Assembly: GCA_963730365.1 (NCBI GenBank) | Contig: CAVSRM010000010.1 | Location: 372,001-436,000 of the forward strand | Direction: 5' to 3' | From: Fodinibacter sp963730365 | Lineage (GTDB): Bacteria > Actinomycetota > Actinomycetes > Actinomycetales > Dermatophilaceae | DNA length: 64,000 bases | Shown: piece by piece, positions 9,065 through 16,389 of the stretch | Layout of the letters: every line of letters begins with the position of its first letter | Numbering within the stretch: the stretch's first letter is position 1 | The notes under the pieces: model-generated | The model's database searches: none | Seen by the model: the letters and a program-made list of their open reading frames with translations, nothing else | Told to the model about the DNA's origin: nothing | Position numbers and translations under genes: made by a program

Positions 9065-10521
9065 GCCGTGAGCCAGGACGTCAGGGCACCTTTGACGGTG
9101 TCGGAGCCGAACATGGAGCAGTGCCAGGTCTGACCGGTCCTTCCGAGGGAGACGTGGTGGTCCGCGGGGACCACGAACTCGGGTCGGCCCTTGATGCTCG
9201 TGACCCCTGTGGTCGGGACGACGACGTCGTTGGCCCGGTCCTCGAACACCCGGTCGACGACCCCGTCGGCCAGTCGCATCCAGTCGACCAGCGGCCCGTC
9301 GGGCTCGAAGTCCGCGTCGAGGGCGTACTGCTCGACGGAGGGACCCGGCACGGGTAGGTCGCGCAGGACCTCACCGCCCGGACGCATCGTCACGAGCCCG
9401 GGAAGGTTGCCGACGGCGCCGGCGGCCAGCGTCCGGACGACGATGAGCACGCCGACGAGGGTGTCGGTCGCGACCGACCACGGGCCGTCCGGGATGAGGT
9501 TGAGCATCGTCGTCATCCGGTCGACCCACATCCGGACGTTCTCGGGTTCGGCGAGGGTCGTGCCGTCGTTCGGGGTCGAGACATAGACCACGCGGCGCAC
9601 GGTGACGGGAAGGCGGCCTTGCTCTGCGGCAGCCGCGACGGCGCGTGCCACGAGCCCCCCGCGGCTGTGGCTCACGATGTCGATCTCACGGGGGCCGACC
9701 CGCGCCCACTCCTGGGTGAGCAGCCGGACGTTGTCGTCCAGGTCGGCGGAGAGCGTGTGGTGGTCGAACGCGAGGAGCCGCCCGCCGTACCGCTGGTGGA
9801 GGATGTCGAGGTCATCTGCGAGCGAGCCGAACCCGGAGTGGCTGGCGCTCGCGGTGCCGTGGACGAAGAGGAGCGCCGGCCCGTCGTCCCACCTGAGCGG
9901 GGCGTCGAGCCGGCCCTCTCCTGGGTGTCGGAGCCCGGAGGGGGTGAGCAGGCGCAGGCCCTGCGGGCGCTGCCGGTCTTCGTACCAGCGGGCCGCGGAG
10001 ACCGCCGCTCGTCCCACGGCCGCCTCGAGGAGCGGGACGACGAAGACGGAGAGGAGCTTGGCAGCGGCCGCGGCGAACAGCCCCCGGGTCGGTGCGTCGC
10101 CCTCGGCACCCGGAGCCACACGGCGCTCGACCGTGAAGGACGTCTCCGCCGTGTTCGACGTGCGGTCCGGGAGGTGCCAGGTGGCGACGCCGAACTCGTC
10201 GACGAGGAGCAGGACCTGGGCCTGGCTGTCGTCGACGGCGGGGACGGTGAGTCTCATGCCCGGCTCGCCCGCGTCCGTGCGCGTGCCGTCGCCACCGACC
10301 GAGGGTTCCTCGCGGGCTCGCACCTCGACACTGTGCGTCTGCACGAAGTCGGTCGCGGCAAGGGCGGCGATCACCTCGTCCCGGGCCTGCTCCGGGCCGC
10401 GACTCTCCCCCCTGAGCACGACACCGGGGCGCAGCTCGGCGCTCCCGACGAGCCCCGGCGCGGTCAGGACCACGCCGGGGGCGAGAGGGACAGGGATGCT
10501 GTCGCCGGTGAGGTCGGTCAT
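9061..10521 (-). CDS. Alpha/beta hydrolase (lipase/esterase-like) with N-terminal accessory domain
   Basis: The 486-residue protein has an alpha/beta-hydrolase domain from about residue 205. The oxyanion strand LLFVHGTAS is followed by the nucleophile elbow SHSRGG (Ser286), a likely acid Asp432 (NDVVVP) and His455/His456 (DHHVSLG). The variant SHSRGG elbow and the fold resemble lipases and PGAP1-like esterases. The first 140 residues form an unrecognised, mostly beta domain. A hydrophobic stretch (about 148-170) precedes the catalytic domain and could bind a membrane. Both ends overlap CHAT genes by 4 nt, so its stoichiometry with two caspase-like proteases is fixed. I infer an effector that proteolysis activates or restrains. 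Confidence 0.82.
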   Translation of the reverse strand: MTDLTGDSIPVPLAPGVVLTAPGLVGSAELRPGVVLRGESRGPEQARDEVIAALAATDFVQTHSVEVRAREEPSVGGDGTRTDAGEPGMRLTVPAVDDSQAQVLLLVDEFGVATWHLPDRTSNTAETSFTVERRVAPGAEGDAPTRGLFAAAAAKLLSVFVVPLLEAAVGRAAVSAARWYEDRQRPQGLRLLTPSGLRHPGEGRLDAPLRWDDGPALLFVHGTASASHSGFGSLADDLDILHQRYGGRLLAFDHHTLSADLDDNVRLLTQEWARVGPREIDIVSHSRGGLVARAVAAAAEQGRLPVTVRRVVYVSTPNDGTTLAEPENVRMWVDRMTTMLNLIPDGPWSVATDTLVGVLIVVRTLAAGAVGNLPGLVTMRPGGEVLRDLPVPGPSVEQYALDADFEPDGPLVDWMRLADGVVDRVFEDRANDVVVPTTGVTSIKGRPEFVVPADHHVSLGRTGQTWHCSMFGSDTVKGALTSWLTA

Positions 10522-12881
10522 GGGTCCTCCGTGGTCGTCGTTGGAGCCTGTGCGGCGACGGGCTTGGCGGGAGCGACAGGAGCGCCGGGCCCGCCCGTCC
10601 GGTTCAGACGCAGGTCAGGGTGCCCGTAGAAGACATAGGCGAGAGGGGTTGCCGTCGGGACGCTCGTCGAGCCGAAGCCCGCCCGGAGCCGCCGGACGGC
10701 CTCGCCGACCGACTCCCCCGCGCCGAAGGTGGCAGCGTAGAACGTCGTGCTCAAGCCCTTCGCGAGGTCGTCGTCGACGTTCCACAGCGGCCCCACCATC
10801 CCGCGCGCACCCGAATGCAGCAGTGCGCCGGCGAAGCCACCGACGTCACCGAGCGTGTAGCCGGCCACTCCGACCTGGCAGGCGTTGAGGAAGACGAACG
10901 AACCGGCCTCGGCCAGCGGGGAGGCGAGGAGAGCCTGCGGGCTGAGGTACTGCTGTCCGTCGACACCGATCTTCAGGCCAGTGAACTGCTGGGTCGTCGG
11001 CGAGACCTGGCCGTGCAACGCGAGGTGGACGACCCCGGGGTGGTAGGGCGCACCGTCGCGCACGAGTCGGTCCTCGATGAGGTCGAGGACCGAGGTCTCG
11101 TCGATCCCGACGTCCACCGCGTGGTACGCCTTCACCAGGGCCTCCCCCTCGGCGACAGCGCCCTTCAACCGTGCGACGCCCGCGGTGTACCGGCCGATGA
11201 CAACGGCCATCGTGGACGCATCGAGGCTCGCCGGGGGCGGGGCGACCGGTCGGTCGCGGCCCCCCGGGTCGCGCTGCGGGACCAGCCACCGACCGACCGA
11301 GCACAGCACACCGAGGAGCGGGAGGAGAGGTGGTGGCCCGGCACCAGGGCCCCCCCACCCGGGCGGGCACCGGATCGGGTCGACGAGCGCGAGCTCCCAG
11401 GGGACGTAGGCCTCGTCGGTCACCAGGAGGAGGGTGGGGGTGCGGTCGGCCCCGACGCAGGCCCAGACGGCGCCCAATACGTCCCAGAACTCCGGTGGCA
11501 TGGCCCGCGCGACATGTGACGCCACCCCACGGACCTCGGCCTCGAGCAGAGCGCTGCCCCGAATGGCCGGCATCCGGGCGAGGAGTGTCGTCGCGAAGGC
11601 CTCGGGGGTGCCCCTTCCGAGGTCCTTGAGCACGGGCACGTCGGGGCGCGGCACGTCGTGGGGGCTCTGGAACTCCCAGGAAACCTCCGGCCGGCCCGGG
11701 ACCGTGCGGATCGTCACGGTGAGGTCGGGTGCCGGCACCTGCTCGCCGAACCCCGTTCCGCCGTGCACCCCGGGCTCCTCCTCTGCCAGGTCCGAGCCCC
11801 GGTCTGCCGGATCCGTGCCCGACGCAGCGGTGCCCGAGCGGCCGCCGACTGGCTGGATGACGGGCCCGCCGGCTGCAGTCGAGGCGGCGGGCTCGACGAG
11901 CACGTCGCACCATGCGCGCCCGACCGGAACCCCCTTGAAGGAGTAAGAGACTTCGAGGCAGCGCGGGAACCGCGCGGGCACGTCCTCGGCGATGACCGTG
12001 ACATCCTCCGACGCGCGCTCCGGCTCGTCACGCTCGACCGTCAGGGTCCTTCGGGAGCCCTCCGGGAAGGTGAACCCGAAGCCGGACACCTGGATCTCGA
12101 AGTCCAGGGCTCGCCCAGCAGCCGCGACGAGCACCGGTGTGGCCGAGGCGTCGTCCGCTGACGGCTCCGCAGCGAAGCCCACGCGGACCGTGATGGGGAC
12201 CCCTGCACGCGCCTGCGCCGGGGCGACCGCCCGCGGAAAGGCCCGGAAGCGCGAAAGGTCGTCCCCGGAGTGGATGCCGCTCGCCGTGCCCTTCTGGTCG
12301 CTCTCCTGGCCTGGGGTGACGGGGATGACGCCCGACGACGGGGTTCCGGGCATGCCGCCCGGCACCTGCGGAGGGGGTGCCGGCAGTACGGGTGCCGGCG
12401 CGGTGGGTGCCTGGACGTCCAGGGTCTCGGGTGGGCTGGTCGGGCGGCCGGCCATCCACTCCGGGGCCGGCCACGGCGGCGACCCTGCAGGCCGGTCGAT
12501 GAGCTGGCCGGCGCCCCGCGCGCCCTCAGCCGCCGTGACGATTCCGAGGACCCGGTCGCCACGCACGACGACCGCGCCGAGCTCCAGAGGCCCGCCGTCG
12601 ACCGCGGGGACCGCGACGTCGACGAGCTGGGCGGGTGGGCGGGTCTCGAGCCCGATCGCGTCGCGCAGCACGGTCGCACCATCGATCGCGACAAGCCCAC
12701 GCTGGAGGGTTCCGGCGGCAAGCACGAAGGCGCGCAGCATCCCCCCGTCCCGGTCGAGGACCACGACCTGGCGTCGCTCGGGGACCCCGGCCAGGCACAG
12801 GACGGCATCCGCGCAGGGGAGGCGGGCATCCAGGACGGAGACACGCTCGAGCTCCGGCACCGTCGAAGGCATGGCCCCCAT
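10518..12881 (-). CDS. CHAT-domain protease with N-terminal sensor-like region, Pro-rich linker and beta domain
   Basis: A 787-residue protein, first gene of the CHAT-hydrolase-CHAT operon. The C-terminal CHAT domain (about residues 430-770) has His623 (HLALHG) and Cys668 (FLNACQVG), followed by GGFAGALLHSGARGMVGPLW. Residues 8-122 form a compact alpha/beta region with two similar halves (VVVLDRDG..., AVVVRGDRVLGIVTAAE) reminiscent of a CBS pair, though this is tentative. A Pro-rich linker (130-205) and an Ig-like beta domain (about 212-340) follow. The start at 12881 has GGGGAG 10 nt upstream; longer frames would overlap ku. It diverges from ku across about 130 bp. Confidence 0.85.
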   Translation of the reverse strand: MGAMPSTVPELERVSVLDARLPCADAVLCLAGVPERRQVVVLDRDGGMLRAFVLAAGTLQRGLVAIDGATVLRDAIGLETRPPAQLVDVAVPAVDGGPLELGAVVVRGDRVLGIVTAAEGARGAGQLIDRPAGSPPWPAPEWMAGRPTSPPETLDVQAPTAPAPVLPAPPPQVPGGMPGTPSSGVIPVTPGQESDQKGTASGIHSGDDLSRFRAFPRAVAPAQARAGVPITVRVGFAAEPSADDASATPVLVAAAGRALDFEIQVSGFGFTFPEGSRRTLTVERDEPERASEDVTVIAEDVPARFPRCLEVSYSFKGVPVGRAWCDVLVEPAASTAAGGPVIQPVGGRSGTAASGTDPADRGSDLAEEEPGVHGGTGFGEQVPAPDLTVTIRTVPGRPEVSWEFQSPHDVPRPDVPVLKDLGRGTPEAFATTLLARMPAIRGSALLEAEVRGVASHVARAMPPEFWDVLGAVWACVGADRTPTLLLVTDEAYVPWELALVDPIRCPPGWGGPGAGPPPLLPLLGVLCSVGRWLVPQRDPGGRDRPVAPPPASLDASTMAVVIGRYTAGVARLKGAVAEGEALVKAYHAVDVGIDETSVLDLIEDRLVRDGAPYHPGVVHLALHGQVSPTTQQFTGLKIGVDGQQYLSPQALLASPLAEAGSFVFLNACQVGVAGYTLGDVGGFAGALLHSGARGMVGPLWNVDDDLAKGLSTTFYAATFGAGESVGEAVRRLRAGFGSTSVPTATPLAYVFYGHPDLRLNRTGGPGAPVAPAKPVAAQAPTTTTEDP

Positions 12882-13011
12882 GATGGCGAGGCTCCCCGGT
12901 CCTGTCACCCCATCCGTCGGATCTCCCGTCGCCATGACAGCGGTCGCTCGACCCCACGGGCGCGCCCCGGCGGAATACGCTGGGAGCCGGGATGCGAGGA
13001 AGGTGAGCACG

Positions 13012-13902
13012 ATGCGGGCTATCTGGAAGGGTGCGGTGTCCTTCGGGCTGGTCAACGTGCCGGTGCGGCTCTACTCCGCGACCGAGAACCACGACGTGCA
13101 GTTCCGTCAGGTGCACCGCGAGGACGGCGGGCGGATCCGCTATCGCCGTGTGTGTCAGGTCGACGGCGAGGAGGTCTCCTACGACGACATCGCCAAGGGG
13201 TACGAGACCGAGGACGGCGACATGGTCGTGCTCACCGACGAGGACTTCGCCGACCTGCCGAGCAAGACCTCCAAGGAGATCGGGGTGACGAAGTTCGTCC
13301 CCGAGGACCAGATCGACCCGATGTGGCTCGACAAGTCCTACTTCCTCGAGCCCGACAAGTCCGCGACCAAGCCGTACGTCCTGCTCCGCGACGCGCTCGT
13401 GAAGGAGAAGCGGATGGCCATCGTCACGGTCTCCATCCGCACCCGGATGACGATGGCGGTGCTGCGGGTGCGCGACGGCGTGATCGTCATGCAGACGATG
13501 CTCTGGCCCGACGAGATCCGCTCGGCCGACTTCGCCCAGGTCGACGAGGAGCAGCACGCCACCAAGCAGGAGATGGACATGGCGAAGATGCTCATCGACC
13601 AGCTGGCGGGTGACTACGAGCCCGACGAGTACGAGGACGACTACGCCCTGGCCGTCAAGGAGCTCGTCCGCGCGAAGGTCGAGGGGGGCGAGGTGCAGGT
13701 GGCCGCCGCCGAACCGGAGGAGTCGGGCGAGGTCGTCGACCTGCTCGCTGCCCTGGCCCGTTCCGTGGAGAAGGCCAAGGCGTCGCGTGGTGAGGCCCCC
13801 GAGCCCGACGACGCGAGGAGCGCGGGCGCGAAGAAGGGCGCCACCAAGAAGACCGCCGCGAAGAAGACAGCGAGCAAGAAGGCCGCGAAGAAGGCGAGCT
13901 GA
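13012..13902 (+). CDS. ku: Non-homologous end-joining protein Ku
   Basis: The 296-residue bacterial Ku binds double-strand ends as a ring-shaped homodimer and recruits the LigD polymerase and ligase. The canonical start MRAIWKGAVSFGLVNVPVRLYSA, the core RYRRVCQVDGEEV and a Lys/Ala-rich C-terminal tail (about residues 268-296) are present; such tails contribute DNA binding in actinobacterial Ku. AGGAAGG precedes the ATG, and TACGCT at 12976-12981 is a possible -10. It is divergent from the CHAT operon, which separates it from the ligase and polymerase genes. A very large palindrome follows directly after the stop. Confidence 0.96.
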   Translation: MRAIWKGAVSFGLVNVPVRLYSATENHDVQFRQVHREDGGRIRYRRVCQVDGEEVSYDDIAKGYETEDGDMVVLTDEDFADLPSKTSKEIGVTKFVPEDQIDPMWLDKSYFLEPDKSATKPYVLLRDALVKEKRMAIVTVSIRTRMTMAVLRVRDGVIVMQTMLWPDEIRSADFAQVDEEQHATKQEMDMAKMLIDQLAGDYEPDEYEDDYALAVKELVRAKVEGGEVQVAAAEPEESGEVVDLLAALARSVEKAKASRGEAPEPDDARSAGAKKGATKKTAAKKTASKKAAKKAS

Positions 13903-13982
13903 CCCTCCCCCGTCGAGTGAACAGAACCCGCCGCCCCGGGTCTCCAGCAGGCGGCGTGTCCTGTTCACTCGACGGGGGAGGG
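13903..13982. terminator. Large near-perfect palindrome after ku
   Basis: Arms of 33 nt at 13903-13935 and 13950-13982 pair with only two mismatches around a 14-nt loop; the outer 22 bp are perfect. It begins at the first base after the ku stop and ends 37 nt before nei. It would form an extremely stable hairpin on either strand. There is no U-tract, so it is a terminator by position only. Confidence 0.65.
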
Positions 13983-14019
13983 GCGGGACGGGAGGGACCG
14001 GGCGGCCTACGCTCTCGGC

Positions 14020-14847
14020 ATGCCCGAGGGACACACGTTGTATGCGCTGGCTCGCGACCTGCACGCGGCGTTCGTCGGCACCTCCCCCGAGGTGAGCAGC
14101 CCGCAGGGGAAGTTCGCGCAGGGCGCGGCGCAGCTCGACGGGCGCGAGGTGCTCCGGGCCGCCTCGCGCGGCAAGCACCTCTTCGTGGAGTTCTCCGACG
14201 ACCGGTGGCTGCACGTGCACCTCGGCCTCATCGGCACCCTCACGATCGACGCGGGCGAGTGGACCGGGGAGGTGCCGGTCGTCGGGCAGGTCCGGCTCCG
14301 GCTGCGCACCGAGGAGCACGTCGCCGACCTGCGGGGGCCCACCCTGTGCGAGGTCGCCAGCCCCGAGCGGGTCGACTCCGTGCTCGCCGGGCTGGGACCC
14401 GACCCGCTGCGCCCCGACTCCGACGAAGCCGTGGCCTGGCGCCGCATCTCGCGCTCGTCCCGCCCGATCGGCGAGCTCCTCATGGACCAGTCGGTGCTCG
14501 CGGGCGTGGGCAACGTCTACCGCTCCGAGGTGCTCTTCCGCCACCGCCTGTCACCCTTCACACCGGGGCGGTCGTTCCGCAGGGCGTCGTGGCGACTCGT
14601 GTGGGACGACCTGGTGCGCCTGCTCCCCCTCGGCGTGGCGACCGGTCGGATCATCACGGTGCCCGAGCAGGTCGAGGACGTGGAGGCGGCGCTGGGCCGC
14701 GGCGAGGTCCCCCACCCGTCGGAGCGCTCCTCACTGGTCTACAAGCAGGCCGGGATGCCGTGCCCCACCTGCGGCTCACGGATCCAGACCCGCGTGGTCG
14801 CCGGCCGCAACCTCTTCTGGTGCGGCCGCTGCCAGCGCCGCCACTGA
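14020..14847 (+). CDS. nei: Endonuclease VIII/Fpg-family DNA glycosylase (Nei-type)
   Basis: The 275-residue enzyme excises oxidised bases and cleaves the abasic site. The mature N-terminus reads PEGHT after Met, giving the catalytic Pro2 and Glu3; the His-Thr that follows is typical of the Nei rather than MutM (PELPE) branch. The helix-two-turn-helix segment (DQSVLAGVGNVYRSE) and a C-terminal zinc finger (CPTCG...CGRCQ) are intact. It lies downstream of ku, adding base-excision repair to the end-joining locus, but the palindrome between them makes a shared transcript doubtful. Confidence 0.93.
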   Translation: MPEGHTLYALARDLHAAFVGTSPEVSSPQGKFAQGAAQLDGREVLRAASRGKHLFVEFSDDRWLHVHLGLIGTLTIDAGEWTGEVPVVGQVRLRLRTEEHVADLRGPTLCEVASPERVDSVLAGLGPDPLRPDSDEAVAWRRISRSSRPIGELLMDQSVLAGVGNVYRSEVLFRHRLSPFTPGRSFRRASWRLVWDDLVRLLPLGVATGRIITVPEQVEDVEAALGRGEVPHPSERSSLVYKQAGMPCPTCGSRIQTRVVAGRNLFWCGRCQRRH

Positions 14848-14928
14848 CTCCCCGCTCCCGGGTGGGGCCGCGGCCCCACCCGCGCGTGGTGTGTTGCGTC
14901 CTCCCCCCCGAGGGGTCAAGGTGCGTCC

Positions 14929-16221
14929 ATGGAGTCGGTCGCTGTCGTCATCACGGTGTTCCTCGCGCTGGTCTTCGCCTACGCGGCCTCCTCAGGGGCG
15001 CTGAAACGGGCCGACGTCACCGCACCGATGGCGTTCGTCGGGGCCGGAGCGCTCCTCTCGCTCTGGGTGCCCACCATCTCGGGCGCCAGCGCCGGGGCAC
15101 TCACCCGACTCACCGAACTGACCCTGGCCCTCATCCTCTTCCACGACGCCGCCCAGGTTCGGCCGCGCCAGATCACCGCGGACCGCGGGCTCATGTCGAG
15201 GCTGCTGCTGATCGGGCTGCCGCTCACGATGGTCGCAGGGTGGCTCGCCGGATCGGTGCTGTTCCCGGGGATGAACGGCATGATGCTCCTCCTCCTGGCT
15301 GCCGCCGCGGCCCCGACCGATGCCGGGCTGGGCGCCGCCACCGTCCTCAACCCGGTCGTCCCGGTGCGGGTGCGGCGGATGCTCAACGTCGAGAGCGGAC
15401 TCAACGACGGGTTGTCCACGCCGATCGTGCTGTTCGCTATCGCCGCGCTCGCGGGAGACGAGGGACTGGGCCCGGTCGAGAGCCTCAGTTCCGCGCTCAC
15501 GGACCTGGCGATCGGCGTCCTCGTGGGCACGGTCATCGGCGCCGGCGCCGGTCTGCTGCTCGGGCGGTCGAGGCGGGCGGGCACGAGCACACGGCACAGC
15601 AGGCCGCTGGCGGTGCTGGCGCTCCCCATCATCGCCTTCTTCGCGGCGGAGCTCGCCAGCGGGAACTCGTTCGTGGCGGCCTTCGTCGCCGGCACGGCAT
15701 TCGCGGGGTCCGCCCGCTGGCTCGAGGCCGAGGAGTCCACCCTGGAGCTCACCGAGGCCCTCTCCGAGCCGCTGGGGTTCGCGGTGTGGCTCGCATTCGG
15801 CTTCCTCGCGGTGCCGCTGCTCGTGTCGAACGTCGGCTGGAGGGAGGTCGCGTTCGCCCTGCTGGCACTGACCGTGCTGCGCATGCTGCCCGTGGCGCTG
15901 GCACTGGCCGGCACCGGCCTGCGGGCGCCGACGGTGGCGTTCATCGGGTGGTTCGGCCCGCGGGGCCTGGCATCCGTGGTGTTCGCCCTCTTCGCGGTGG
16001 AGGAGCTCGACGTCGACACCGACCTCACGACGGCCGTCACCGCGCTGTGCCTCATCGTGCTGTTCAGCATCGTGGCGCACGGCATGAGCGCTGACCCGTG
16101 GTCCCGGCGCTACGGGGCGTGGGTCGAGCGGGTGCAGCCCGAGGAGGAGGTCAAGGGGTCCACGGAGCCGAGCAGGAGCCGCGGGGCGGCGCGGCGCGAC
16201 ACCCCTGTGCACCGCCAGTGA
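14929..16221 (+). CDS. Cation:proton antiporter, CPA1/NhaP type
   Basis: A 430-residue integral membrane protein with about 11-12 hydrophobic helices, probably exchanging Na+ or K+ for H+. The CPA1 signature ESGLNDG, carrying the ion-binding acid pair, is at about residues 155-161, and a GWFGPRGLASVVFAL segment typical of the family lies near the C-terminus. The last 35 residues form a charged cytoplasmic tail. The gene follows nei after an 81-bp gap without an obvious ribosome-binding site. The transported ion cannot be told from sequence. Confidence 0.88.
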   Translation: MESVAVVITVFLALVFAYAASSGALKRADVTAPMAFVGAGALLSLWVPTISGASAGALTRLTELTLALILFHDAAQVRPRQITADRGLMSRLLLIGLPLTMVAGWLAGSVLFPGMNGMMLLLLAAAAAPTDAGLGAATVLNPVVPVRVRRMLNVESGLNDGLSTPIVLFAIAALAGDEGLGPVESLSSALTDLAIGVLVGTVIGAGAGLLLGRSRRAGTSTRHSRPLAVLALPIIAFFAAELASGNSFVAAFVAGTAFAGSARWLEAEESTLELTEALSEPLGFAVWLAFGFLAVPLLVSNVGWREVAFALLALTVLRMLPVALALAGTGLRAPTVAFIGWFGPRGLASVVFALFAVEELDVDTDLTTAVTALCLIVLFSIVAHGMSADPWSRRYGAWVERVQPEEEVKGSTEPSRSRGAARRDTPVHRQ

Positions 16222-16239
16222 CCGCACCCGCGGGCACTA

Positions 16240-16253
16240 TGCCCAGAGCGAAC
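16240..16253 (+). promoter_or_regulatory. Candidate ClgR operator upstream of clpC
   Basis: TGC-N5-GCGAAC matches the ClgR site I recall from actinobacteria (CGC-N5-GCGAAC) with one mismatch, about 140 bp before clpC. ClgR activates clpC in Corynebacterium and Streptomyces. A clgR gene is not in this window, so this is a pattern match only. Confidence 0.35.
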
Positions 16254-16389
16254 GCGGAACACGGTGCCCCATCCCCCGCGTTGGACCCCTCGAAGAAGTC
16301 GCCGCCGTGGTGACCGCTCAGCGACATGGAGCGGACCGTCACAGGCGGCGCGGCTAGCATCGAGGAGACTCGACGTCAGGAGAAGCACC

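Noticed and set aside
12882..13055. Longer N-terminus for the first CHAT protein
   Set aside because: It would run through the divergent promoter and into ku; the ATG at 12881 has a ribosome-binding site.
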